NCBI RefSeq assembly: GCF_005239225.2
Contig: NC_133284.1
Span: 7,035,770-7,099,769, forward strand
Reading direction: 5' to 3'
Origin: Populus alba
Lineage: Eukaryota > Streptophyta > Magnoliopsida > Malpighiales > Salicaceae
DNA: 64,000 bases
Shown here in pieces: positions 1 through 11,470 of this stretch; position 1 is the stretch's first letter, and each line of letters starts with the position of its first letter. A model generated the notes under the pieces. The model did not search any database and was not told where the DNA came from. It worked only from the letters and a program-made list of their open reading frames with translations. Made by a program: the position numbers and the translations under genes.

Positions 1-750
1 ATATTATAACAGCACATCACAAAGATTTTATCAAGAAAATCAAAATTTATTTTTCTCACATTCAACCCCCAAATGGCTGGCCACTCTTGTTCCTTTGGCC
101 ATTGATTTTTCTTCGGTATTTTTACATGATTTCAAGTTTAAGGTAGCTTACAATACTTAAATTAACTCAATTTTTACATTTCCCCCAAATTTCACTCAAG
201 AATCCTAATTTTCAAATTCAAGATTGGTGCATAATTCCAAATCAAATTTATATTGGTTTTTATAATTAGGTTTAGGGCTCCTTAGTACCTGGAAGTAATT
301 TGGATTTCAATTCTTAATTGGTTGAAAATTTTCAACTCCTCTCTCCTTGCATGAAGCCGACCTTCTCCCTTTCTTTCCCTTACAATTTCTTCACTTGTTT
401 TCTTATTAATTCCCTTGCCAAAGGATGGTTTCTCTCCCAAGTAATCTTGAATTAATGTAGACTTATCGATTTTGGTGTTTTTCTCTCAAATCTTGGTAGA
501 CAAATTTGAAATCCTTCCCTTTCTATTTGTCTCCATGCCACCGGCCGCATGGAGGAGATAATAGGGTATTTATAGTTCCATTCTTTTTTATTATATTTTG
601 GCTCCATTATTTCTTTTTCTTACAACTTGAGTTGTACTTCTTTTTATCTCTTAAAATCCCCCCTTAACAAATGAATTTATTTTATTTTCCATACATTTAA
701 CCTCACCTTCTTCATCATGGGATTAATTTAATTTTTTTATAAAAATTTAT
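1..750 (-). repeat. possible LTR or retroelement leader remnant, cut by window edge
   Basis: No gene is visible. On the minus strand a TATA-like ACTATAAATACCC lies near 570-583. It is followed downstream by a purine-rich leader-like tract (about 330-560), the arrangement seen in the clearer LTRs of this window. No TG/CA ends or target-site duplication can be placed, because the left end lies outside the window. It could equally be ordinary intergenic DNA. Confidence 0.3.
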
Positions 751-759
751 TCTCGGGGT

Positions 760-1010
760 TTATAGCATAAGGCAGTCATAAAAACCGAGGTAATGAAAAA
801 CAAATGTAACAAATAAAGAATGGGCTGCCAGAGCTGTATGGGACCTTCTCTTACAACACACGCCACATTTTAGGGAGGAGGACACAATGATAATTCCAAC
901 AACAAAAAAAAAACATCAATTGGATCATGGTGAAATGATCATCCATCGCCCAAAGGCTACAGGCCTTTCTCACAACTTGCCATGTGTTTCGCTTAAGCCA
1001 AGCACTTTTC
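760..1010. repeat. dispersed block also found upstream of genes A and B
   Basis: This block, including the phrases GGATCATGGTGAAATG and CAAAGGCTACAGGCC, is clearly related to 15180-15460 (nearly full length) and to 7440-7560 (right half only). The other two copies lie 2.5 kb upstream of gene A and about 1 kb upstream of gene B. This copy may therefore belong to a further member of the tandem gene array beyond the left edge. No coding frame is conserved between the three copies. Confidence 0.6.
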
Positions 1011-1059
1011 TCTTTTTTTTTTTCTTTTTCAGTTCAATACTTGATTTATAAAAACTCTA

Positions 1060-2130
1060 CAATTTAATCATGAGTTTGTTTTGATTTTTTTTTCCAGATT
1101 TTGTTTTGATTTTATTCTTCAACATTGAGTTGATTAAGAACTAGATTTTATTACTTGTTTTATTTCATAATACTTTTATAAGGTTATCGCGGTGTCAAAC
1201 AAACGTTACAATATTAGATTGATGCTAGATTTTATGATAATCTATTTTTTAACATACATACATGCATACATACATACATATAATGGTTTTGGAAAAAAAA
1301 CCAAGTTATTAAACTTGGTAAAGTCCAAGGCGTAGTTTTTGGGTTTGGTGAGGTAACTTGGGTTGTTCTAATTCACGAGTTTAGTGTGATAACATTTTTT
1401 TTTTAATGTAATTGCACTTGATTTTGTGATCACCTAATTTTTTTTTTATCATGTAGTTTAGGGGAAAAAACCATGTTATTAAACTATATGGAGTTCATGA
1501 TTTGGTTTGTGGGTTTGGTGTGTTACCCCAAGTTAACCTAGTTTGCAGATTTGACGGGTTAAACTTTTTTCTTTTTTTTTCTTGAATTACTTTTTTCAAC
1601 TACATTCTTTAAATTTGGGCTGGATGAGAATTGTGATTCAAAATTTATTTTGTTTCGTTTTTTATAAGATTATTGTGGTCTTAAACAAACATCAAATATT
1701 AGGTTGGTGCTTGATTTTGTGATAATTTATTTTTGTTGTTGTATAGTTAAATAAAGAAAAGTTTCAGGAATAAAAAATCAAGTTATTAATTCCAGTGGAG
1801 TCCAAGCTCCCATTTGCTAGTTTAATAGGTTCACTCACCAAGCCTGATATGTCTTTTTTTTTTTTTTGATTTTTTTTTTGTTTAATATTGAATTAATTAG
1901 AAAACAAGCTTCATTATTTATCTAGGTTTATTTTATGTCGGGTTATTGCAGTCTCAAACAAACTTCTTGACATTATGTTAGTGCTTGATTTTCCAAACGA
2001 GTATTTTTTTATAATTAAATAAAAATAATTTAAAAAAACTAAGTTATTAAACCCAATAAAGTTCATGATCCGAGAACTGGATTGACCGAGGTCAATCCCA
2101 TATATAATCGTCTTAATATTTTAAAGAAGA
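1060..2130. repeat. four diverged tandem repeats of about 240-270 bp
   Basis: Four units share an order of landmarks. Each has a 'caaacaaac..tattag.ttg.tgc' line, then 'gattttgtgataat', then 'aagttattaaac', then a short 'gagtccaag'-like phrase (for example near 1195-1340, 1410-1500, 1680-1800 and 1950-2070). Units differ by many substitutions and T-run length changes, so this is an old tandem array. No ORF is preserved. Confidence 0.6.
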
Positions 2131-2174
2131 ATTTTCATCTTGATTTTTTTTACCCAGTACAAGTCATGTTTTTA

Positions 2175-3670
2175 CCGGTTGTTGCACGTCCTCGCACGGC
2201 ATCGAAAGCAATGTTTTTTCGTTTGCTTGATTAATCTTTGGAAGTCGCCACTTAATATTTGGTTCAAGGTCACTAAAAAATCTAAGTGTATTGGTCTTGT
2301 TAGAGATTCAAGGGTAAAAAACTAATTGTAATTAAAAAAAATATTAGCACCCCTAACACACTCTGTCTAAGATAAACTGCTTCATAATTTGATATAACTT
2401 GAAAGTTTTGACAATTTATCTTGATCCTAGACTATTAAAAAACAAATCTCGTCAATAAAAAAATCCTTAAAAATTTAACAATTCTAACATCAATAAAACA
2501 AAACAAAGTCTTTATTTTTTTTTAACAGAAATACATCATCATATAAATAAGATCAAAATCCTTCCTAGTGTGCAAATCAAATCACTAAAAAAAAATTTCT
2601 TGTATTTTTTATTTTATAATTTTAAAATATTCATAACAAAAAATACAAACATACACAAATCCCTTTTCATTATGTTTTTCTCACACCCCTATATTTATAT
2701 GTTACAAAATAATAAAAATCAAATAACACAGTAAACAATTCAAAAATTATAAAATAAACCCCAAGAAAGCAGTAATTGCTGGGAAAACTTTCAGAGCTGC
2801 AGGAACAGTGATAGCGTGTTTGCTCCACGCACCACCATTTCAGGTAGCTGGCGGGAAGGCCAAAGGCTGTCGGCGACTGGGCTTCTATCGCGTCTAGTCG
2901 GCGGCTATGGAGGAGAAAGGAGTGTTGTCTGGTTGTTGGTTTTGGTTGGAAATAGGGATAGATTTGTGGGCGTTGTTGTGTGTTGGCTGTTGCGAGAGGC
3001 CGGTTGCAAAAGATGAAGAAGAGAGTGTTGCCCGGGCATTGTTGTGGGTGGGCTGCTGGCCCTCTGGTGAGGACGGTGCTGCTACGGCTGGCGGTGAAAA
3101 CCGGCTGAGAGTAGAGTCAAGGGCAGCAAGGAAGGAAATGCAGGGGATGGTCGTCTCGTGGCTGAGACAGGGGGGAGGTCTGTGGAGCTGTTCTGGGGTT
3201 ATGGAGGGGCACTAGAAATTAATGGAAAGGGAGAGTGAGGGGGTGTCTTGTTTTGAAAGAGATAGATTTAGGGTTTTTTTTTTTCTTTTCTTACTCTCAA
3301 AAGTAGCCCCTCACCCTTTGTGAATCTGTTTCCTACACAGGGTTGGTTTTTTTCTTCCCTATTTATAGAGAGAGAAAAAATATTTTTTACATCTGTATTT
3401 GATTATTTTTTTTGCTTGAAAACGAGCAATATCAGTATCGTTTCAATGAGAAAAACTAATAATTTTTAAAATAACACGTTAAAAGTTGATCACATTCAAA
3501 AAACCTTTGAAAATTAAATTATTTTTAAGATGACATTGAAAATGCTAAAAATAATACAAATTTATCAAGAACATATATTTTTTGGGGTTTTTTTTTTTTT
3601 TTTTACTTTCTTTTGGAATTTTCAAAAACTTATCAAAGATATGGGTTAAAAATTAGGTAGTAACACCGGT
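2175..3670 (-). mobile_element. solo LTR (gypsy-like) with target-site duplication CCGGT
   Basis: The LTR body is 2180-3665 and reads TGTTAC...GTGCAACA on the minus strand. It is flanked by CCGGT at 2175-2179 and 3666-3670, a 5-bp duplication. Inside, in minus-strand order, are a TATAAATA box near 3360-3367, a GA- and GC-richer leader (about 2800-3300), and an end containing 'ggtgctaata' and 'aagtggcgacttcc' phrases that also occur near the 3' end of the larger LTRs in this window. No internal region or second LTR is present, so it is most simply a product of LTR-LTR recombination. Frames at 2816-3215 fall in the leader and are not genes. Confidence 0.8.
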
Positions 3671-3894
3671 CATTCAAGTTAATTTTAGACTAGTTAATTT
3701 TTTATATATTAATATCAAAAATAAATTTTAAAAAAAAATATTATACATTTCCGTCACAGTAAACACTCCCTTAGTGAATCAAAGTTCCGTAACTGAGACA
3801 TATACTATTAAGTATATATATTAGTAGTACAGTACTTTATCGTGTATGTTCCTCTTCATGGTTCTTGTCATTGTTTATCTTCATGCATAAAGCT

Positions 3895-4993
3895 TCAACA
3901 GTCATTGTTTATCTTCATGCATAAATCTTCAACAATCATTTTGAACACAATGTTTTCACGTCGTAGTTGTTCATTTCTTCCTTGAAGCTGAAGTATATTT
4001 GAGTTGTCCTGATTGTTAGCACAGCTCGTTAATTGATCCATTTGAGATTTTAGAAGAGTATTTTCACGTTGAAGATCTATAATTTGGGACTGGACCTGCA
4101 AAATTGAATGAAGATAATAGTGAGATATAGATGAATCAATTAAATTAAGAAATGAAAGAGAGGGAAACTTACTAGTTGCTTTGTGAGAGCCTCCACAACA
4201 ATATTTTGTGTATCAAGGCTGCCTTCCAATCGACCAACTTCTTGCTGAAGATGCTTAATCTCTTCTTCTTGAGACTTTGAAGCATGATACTTCCTAAAAC
4301 GTTCTTCATTTAAACGATTATTTTCTGTCTTTAGACGATTATTTTCTGTCTTTAGACGATTACTTTCTGCCTTGGTATTTTCTCTGTCTTCCTGAAGAAA
4401 GTAAATATTAGCACGTAAAATGAAAGGAAGAAGACGAATTGAGCAAGGCAAGATAAGCAAATAACATTAATGTCTGGGGGAGAGGTAATTGGTCTTACCT
4501 TGCATTTTTGCCGGTATGCCTTGTCGACCATTCTTTTCTTTTCAGATGTTAGATAATCAAAACCTTCGGGAGATTTTCTTACCCGATTATTACGGCGAGG
4601 TGTTTCTGCAGCCTGAAAACTTCCCTGTTGAGCAGACAGGTAATCAAATGTTTGGTGACTTTTGTCATTCATTTCCAGTTTAGTAGAGGCTTTGTCTGGT
4701 GAGAAATCAGAACTTCCTGGTTGAACTTGTGGGCTATCAAGTGCTTGATGATTGTTATCATTTACTTCAAGAGCTGCTGTTCTTGGACCCGTTGAAAATC
4801 CAGGTTGGGCCGAGAAGTAATTGAGTGTTTGATGATCGTTGCCATTTACTTCCATATCAGTATCGGCCCTGTTTTGCTCCTGAGAATCTTCTGGTTGGGT
4901 TGAAGTGCAATCGATCGCGTGATTATTTGGAACTGTATACGGTCCATCTAGTGTCAACGTGTTGGGTGCATGCCAAAGATTTCCACCTTCCAT
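3895..4993 (-). CDS. gene A: bZIP-like coiled-coil protein, C-terminally truncated copy
   Basis: The gene model has three exons: 4993-4499, 4391-4173 and 4095-3895, all phase 0 with GT/AG junctions, giving 304 residues. The first in-frame ATG is at 4993 and aligns with the MEGG start of gene B. Residues 23-130 hold four degenerate ~30-residue repeats (core N-x-x-H-Q-x-x-x-Y/S..A/V-Q-x-G). An arginine-rich RRNNRVRK lies at 133-140 and the basic block KKRMVDKAYRQKCK at 152-165. Residues 166-238 are a strong leucine/asparagine coiled coil with three successive NRL heptads, and a second coiled coil follows. Two lesions separate it from B. Exon 1 and exon 2 are fused by a deletion that removed the first intron, and a 34-bp tandem duplication near the end shifts the frame and stops the protein after INNDC. 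A nuclear, dimerising, possibly DNA-binding role is inferred only. The family is not one I can name. Confidence 0.7.
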
Positions 4994-5127
4994 TGCAGGC
5001 AGCTGCCAAGGGCAAGCGAAAGGATGATTGACTTTGCTTAGCTTCTTTCTTGGCTTCAAAAGTGCAAAAGTATAAAAAGAGGAAGGAGAGAAGACAGAAG
5101 ACACTAAGAAGTAAGAATAACGAACGA

Positions 5128-5133
5128 CACGTG
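5128..5133. promoter_or_regulatory. G-box CACGTG upstream of gene A
   Basis: A palindromic CACGTG followed by GG (ABRE-like ACGTGG) lies 135 bp upstream of the gene A start. The same hexamer in the same context lies 136 bp upstream of the gene B start (14227-14232). G-boxes are bound by plant bZIP and bHLH factors. A function here is inferred from position and from retention in both copies, though the copies are so similar that retention is weak evidence. Confidence 0.45.
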
Positions 5134-5149
5134 GGAAGACAAAATAGTA

Positions 5150-7380
5150 ATACTTTGATTATTTTTTTAATTTAGTCCCTTGATTTTTAAATCCTCTTTT
5201 ATTTAGTTCTTAATTTTTAAATTGATTTTTTATTTTATTCTTTAACACTTGGTTAATTAAAACAATAACTTATAGGCCAGTTAATTAAGAACACAGAGTA
5301 AAAGATAGATAACAGGCTCTTTCTTTGAGTTGCCTCCAGGTGCCAGTGTCCATGTTTCGAAGACATCTTCCTGGACGTCTTGCTGAGGTTGAGACCCTAA
5401 AATAGTAAAAGATAGTTCAGGATGTTGACCCCGTGCACTTATAAAAGACCTCGGTTCTTGCCTTCATGCTAGCTTGTAGGGTCCTTGTGCTTTTTAGTTC
5501 AAACTAGGGATGTTGTTTTTACCAGATGTACAGGAGAAGGAGACCGTATTGATTGATTGTTTTTTAAATTATTTTTTATTTGAAAATATATTAAAATATT
5601 TATTTTTAATTTTTAAAATATATATTTAAAATCGTTAAAATAATTTTTTAAAAAAATCTAAATTTTGCAAAACTCTCGTGTATTTATGTTGTTTCTGTTT
5701 GCATTGTTAATAAATTACATACGTTAGAATTTCAAACAGTACAAATGGGTGGAAAGAAAAAAAAATCACCAGCTGATAATTTAGTATATAAACAGAAGGA
5801 AGCCAAGAAAAACAATTAACAACGATAGAAGGAATGACCAATGCAACGCCATTAATTGAGACCAGCATTTCTAGCTAGTATTGTGAGCATGGATGTATAT
5901 ATACCAGATTCCTCCTTTGAAGCGCTCCGAGAGAGGACCTCTGCGCAACTTGTTTTGTATCCATCTTGCTCCTCATCTTAGGCGCAGATAAGATGATGCC
6001 TTTTTTTCTTTTTTTTTTCTTTTGTTTAGGGTCTGTACATGTAAAGCTGGTTTTTCCTTCCTCAAGCAGGAAGAGGTGGATTTATATAAAAGGCAGCATC
6101 CGCAACTTATCCGAGGAGTCGAGTGAAAATGACATTTAATATATTTTTTCCATCGCGCGATAATCGTGCAGAAAGTTGTTCGATGCTAGCCGATCGCGCG
6201 ATTCCTCTCCATTATGTGCTGATGACTTTTCTGACAAATTATATATATTGTTATCACCGCTAGTTATTATCTTCTAATTATATTACATATTTATAAATTA
6301 ATTACTTATTTAATTTATCCATTATGTGCCTTGGACTTATTTAATTATATCACCGCAACTTGTTTAATTACTTTTTTTATATAATAAAAACCGTATTTTG
6401 CAAAATATATTAAAATATATTTTTTTAATTTTTAAAATATATATTTAAAATCCTTAAAATAATTTAAAAATATTAAAAAAAAATCTAAATTTTGCAAAAC
6501 TCTTGTGGGGCCAACGCCCCTTTTATCTATCATGTTACAGCTGAAGGCTGTCTTTCCGTTAACTGAAGCCTTGATCCCAGGAGACAGAGGACACGTCCTT
6601 TTGCTCCATTTCTTGTCTCAATAAAAATAAAAATAAAAATAAAAATAATGAATAATTTACCTGCTCTGTTAAAGAATTAATTACTATAGTTATAAATAAA
6701 AAATTTCTTAAATCAATTTAATTTCAATATTTTAATAGATTTTTACATTTAGAACAATTTTAACTATAGAGAATTAAATTTTTAATAAAATTGATACAAA
6801 AATAAATTAAATGAGACCTTTTCCGAGAAGAAATAAGTTTTTTTAAAAATATTTATTTACCTATCTTATTTGTTTTTAAGGTTTTTGAAGGATTAAGATT
6901 AAATTAATAATGATAATATAAAAAACAAAAATAATTAAAGTAATAATGATAATATAGAAAACAAAAATAATTAAAGTAATAATGATAATATAAAAAACAA
7001 AAATAATTTAATTTGATATGTTTTTTTAATTGAATTTAAATTTAACACTATTGTTAAATTTCAATTATAAAAAAAAGTGATTTCAAATAGCATTTAAAAG
7101 TATACTTTCCAAAGGCCAAATCCTAGGCTAGTCAATGTCCATGTGGCATTATACAATGAATAGTGTCAAAAGGTCTTGCATCCTAGATCTTAGAAGCCTT
7201 AATTTCTACCTGCTCAGGATTAAAGCAACTATTTTTTATATTTTATTCTTATAAGCATACTGCTAAATTATTTATTTATTACACGATATCGACTGGGTTG
7301 GAATTAAGTTAACTATAAACGCCAAGTGTTATGATGTCATGGGGATACAAAAGTAGTGGAGAGACATGTGATAAAGCATA
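5150..7380. other. intergenic tract with a flanking direct repeat and CGCG motifs
   Basis: No convincing gene is present. A ~105-bp AT-rich segment at 5580-5685 recurs at 6395-6510 in direct orientation, and both copies end in 'aaattttgcaaaactct'. Between them are two TCGCGCGA octamers (6153-6160 and 6194-6201). A 36-bp tandem repeat of three units (aataatgataatata core) fills 6903-7012. The phrase 'ataaaagacctcgg' at 5449-5462 resembles 14253-14265 upstream of gene B. Confidence 0.5.
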
Positions 7381-7420
7381 AATAATTGGACTCTTGCTGA
7401 GGTTGAGAAAGAAAGAGAAA

Positions 7421-7620
7421 GGAGTCGCGCGATTTGATACGTTCCTCAGCACGTATCATTGGATCATGGTGAAATGCTCATCCACCGCCCAAAGGCTACA
7501 GGCCTTTCTCACACCTTGCCCTGTTTTTCGCATAAGCCAAGCACTTACCTCTTCTTCTTTCAGTTACGACATTCACATCATAGCTATCAAATCTAATCCG
7601 GGCGTTAATTTAAGTTAAGG
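7421..7620. repeat. copy of the upstream block shared with 15360 and 900
   Basis: The stretch from about 7440 matches 15360-15530 closely over its whole length and 920-1010 over its first part. A TCGCGCGA octamer occurs at 7425-7432 inside GGAGTCGCGCGA, which recurs exactly at 29561-29572 upstream of gene C. No conserved reading frame is visible. Confidence 0.55.
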
Positions 7621-7699
7621 AATTGGGTTTTAGATTTTATACATCAATTCAAAAAAAATTAAAAATGTATTTACAATTTTAATATTTTATTTTTAATAT

Positions 7700-8245
7700 T
7701 ATATATGTTAAAAAATAATAAAGTTTAAAATAATATTTTAAAAAGTTTTTTTATTTTACATTAAAAAATTATTATGCTATCTTTTAAGTTGAAGTATATA
7801 GACCAAAACTTTTTTTATTCCACATTGAAAAAAAAAATTCTTGTGAACATAAAATATATATATTAAAAGACTTCAAATCCCACATGGAAAAAATAATTTT
7901 TTTGTTGTAAACATAGAGTATATAAAAATATATCATGTTATCCTTTTAAGTTGAAGTATTTAAACCAAAAAGTTTTCTCTCCCACATTGAAAAAACTTAA
8001 CTTTTATTTCTTATGAACATAAAATATATATATGAAAGAGCTTCAAATCCTGCATTGAAAAAATAAGTTTTTTTTTTTTTTGAAATATAGAGTATATATA
8101 CTAAAGGTTTTTCAAATCTCACATTAAAAAAATAAAATATTTTTCTAGTATTTATATAGAGAACTTTAAAAAGTGTTAATAACCAACTAAAAATATATGA
8201 AAAAAAGGGGTACAGAAGAAAAACCACATTTGAAAAAAAAAACAT
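7700..8245. repeat. AT-rich tandem repeat with CCCACATTGAAAAA-like core
   Basis: About four to five diverged units of roughly 90-130 bp each contain 'cacattgaaaaaa', then 'gaacataaaatatata', then 'aaaga.ttcaaatc'. A shorter version is present at 15680-15800 in copy 2 of the segmental duplication. The reading frames over this stretch are low-complexity by-products. Confidence 0.5.
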
Positions 8246-8929
8246 TTAGCCTCCACTTTTTAAATTCACCAAGTATCTTCAAAAAATATATATTTTTATA
8301 TGCTTAAAAAATATTTTTAGTTTTCCTTTTATGTTTAGTCGGTGTTTTAAGAGCATAATAGCTTATACTTTAAAGAGTATTTATTTGAAAAAAACATTAA
8401 ATTGATATTTTTTTTTTAATATTTTTTATGGTTTTGATGTGTTAGTTTCAAAAATAAAATAATATATCTATATATATATATATATAATTTTTATATATTT
8501 CCAAGTAAACAAATACTTTTTTAAAAAACATTTCACACTGTAATAACAAACATTCACTTAATCTCGTAATAAACACAACTTTTACAGGTTGTTTGAAATC
8601 AATTATCTATTGTAATTGAATTCAATTATAGTTTTTGATTTGGATTCAGATAATAAATAAGTTGAATTCACATGTTTGTAAGAGATAAAATTAAATTCAT
8701 TTTGTTTCCTATATTACCTTCTTTAAAAGTCTTTAAAAAAAGGAGCTATTTTGAAAAAAAAAAGTTTTAATATTAAATATATTCTCTTTGAAATTGTAAA
8801 TCAAAGTGATTGGCCTCTAATTTATTTTTATAGTATTTTTAGAAATTGAATTCCATTTGAAATTTAGTTCTTAACACTTTAAAAGATTCTAAGCTAAAAT
8901 TTCATTAAAACCTATTAAATTCAATTCAT

Positions 8930-9212
8930 TGTTTTCAAATTTTTAATCTCCTTTTTTACATTGTATCGAAGTTTATATACTTAAGTTTAAGAAATATCAC
9001 CATGGAAAAAAGAGTGCTTCATTATAATAATAATAACAATAATAATAATACATGCTATTAAATGATTTTGAGAGAGTAAAAAGGTATTAAAAACTAACAT
9101 TCATTGTTTTCAAATTTTTTAATTTCCCTTTTTACATTGTATCGGTGTTTCTATACTTAAGTTTAAGAAATATCACCATGGAAAAAAGATTGATCTGTTA
9201 TAATAATGATAC
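8930..9212. repeat. tandem duplication of about 110 bp
   Basis: Segments 8930-9040 and 9103-9212 share 'cattgttttcaaatttttt', 'acattgtatcg' and 'cttaagtttaagaaatatc', followed by the phrase CACCATGGAAAAAAG. The intervening sequence is an AAT-rich run. No gene is seen between 8245 and 9240. Confidence 0.6.
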
Positions 9213-9239
9213 ACTCCGCAACGGGTCAATAATTTTTTT

Positions 9240-11470
9240 AAAATGTAAAAAAATATTAAAAGTATGGAGAATGTTTTAATAGTATTATTAAACCTAACCA
9301 AGTAAGTTAATTTTTAAACTTCTACTCTTTGCCAAACTCAAGTAATGTTGGTCTGGAATGACACTTTAGGTCTGACAGCCATGCCAAACCCACGCATAAT
9401 TGTCATGCCCAATTGACTTTGGTTTGGCATGGTTGCGAGACCCAAGATGTTTGGATTGGTATGGTTAGAGACCCAATTCACTCATTTTTTTTATTATTAT
9501 TAATCTCTAATTTTAGTGAAGAAATCATCTACACAATTTCACAAACTAAAATAGTAAAAAAGACAATAAGTAGTTACATATATATACAATATTTTCTTTT
9601 CCTACAATATAATGTATCAATTCAAAAGTTTAAAAGTTTTCTCTTATGAAAATATATTTTAAATTTTCATATATAATAGTTATAATGTAGAATAAACTCT
9701 CCATATAACAAACTTTGACAATTAGATCATGCGACATCATCTCAAATTTAAAAATACATGAACCCTTTAAAAAAATCATCCAACACTTGGACAGAAATAT
9801 AAAATTAACATTCTTATCCACAATGCATACAAAAAAGAGAAGTTTATTTTTGAAGAATTAAAATAAATCACTTAGAACTTTTTTTTTCATTCTTTCCTCT
9901 TCGAATATAATAAATTTATATAATAAGTTGCACAAACAAAAAAGAGTTTCCAGTTAAGTTCTACTGCATATGAATGAAAAATCTTACTTGAATGAGGTCG
10001 TGTTTATTTTTGCAGTCCAAATATGCTTTTAACAAATTTTAAAATTTTTTACTCAAACGTGTGGGTTTGGCATGTTGACAAGCCCAGACGCATGAGGCTA
10101 ACATGGTTGTGAGGCCCAGAAGCTTGGGCCTAGCAAAACATGTCAGATTCAAGGTATGTGGGTCTAGCAACCATGCTATACCCAAGCATCTTGGGTATGA
10201 CAAACATATCTTATTTGACAAACAACAAACAAAGAGGATAACTGTACACTTTAGTTGTCAGGAGAGAGAAAAGAAAAAACACAAACAATCGATCACCAGC
10301 GGCAATCAAATCATTATATGTCTACACATGTCACCCCATGTGAAAAAGAGCACAGCTGCACATTTAGTGAGACTACAAATAACCAGATTTGACCACCAAA
10401 AAGCATTACACACGCCTATTTAATGGCGTGGACGCCACCCATTCACCAGGAAAGAGAAGGAAAGCCAAAGAAACGTGTCATGAAAAAATTATAAAGAAAC
10501 TACTATTATATTTAATAGTAAAAAATCTCTTGATTTATAATGATTTTCCAATACTATTTAGCTTTTGTTATAACAATAATAATTATTATAACAAAGAAAC
10601 GTCTCATGAAAAAATTAAAAAATTAAAAAGAAACTACTATTATATTTAAAAATAAAATATCTCTTGATTTATTATGATTTTCCAATACCATAACAATAAC
10701 AATAATAATTATAATAATAATACTTTGTAACCTCGCTTTATTTTCGAAAGTGGATGACAATCGTACTTCTTGGCCTAGGGATAAAAATATACAGAGAATA
10801 TTCTGACTCGAATCTACGCGGTTTTAGAAGAACTGGAATATGTTTGTTGTTAGCAATTTCATATGTACTTTAGATTTCAAATGTGTAAGTGGTAGGAATA
10901 TGCCTTTTTTGTGTAGTTGTGTTTTGTTAAAGATAATTTTTCTTTTCATATATGTGCTTATTGTTTTTTAGTTAGAAGTCATATGAAATAAAAATATAAT
11001 GCTATTTTACTCTCGAAATTCACATTATTTAAAATTAAAATTTGATATTTTCTTTTTATTTAAGGCTTTTACTATTATGATAAATTATTAGATATATTTA
11101 AGTTTACCATGTCATTTATAGAATAAACTAATAAACATAAGATACAAATAAGACTCAGTAATTTGTATGCATTTCACATGATTATATATATATATATATG
11201 CTCTTGGGAATACTTAGAATTTAATTCGATTTCAATTGTTAAACCAATTCATTTGTTTGAAGTTATTTTAAGAGTACTGATTTGAATTTTAAATTAAATT
11301 CAAATCATAAAAAAAAAATGACCAAAACAAATAAAAAGATCTCTCCTTTGATTTGCTACATTAATTTCAAATAAAAAATACTATTTCAAAAATACCTTTT
11401 TTGTTTTCTCTCAAAAACCCTCCAGCAGTTCTCTTTATCATCTCTTTCTTTTCTTCAACAATACTTTAGT
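9240..11470. repeat. intergenic half of copy 1, homologous to 15820-16338 plus 19038-21120
   Basis: The segment aligns by eye with copy 2 over its whole length, apart from the solo LTR in copy 2. It contains degenerate ~37-bp repeats with 'catgg/tt..g..a.gcccaagcttggg' phrases (9340-9480, 10060-10200). It also holds a private tandem duplication of about 100-130 bp (10469-10555 with 10596-10690) that copy 2 lacks. No gene with a conserved frame in both copies was found. Confidence 0.65.

Noticed and set aside
2140..2325. 61-codon frame
   Set aside because: Runs across the border of the solo LTR at 2180, hence a chance frame.
5888..5980. 30-codon frame starting MDVYIPDSSFEALRERTS
   Set aside because: Too short, no homologue in copy 2 or in the window, and no splice signals that join it to other exons.
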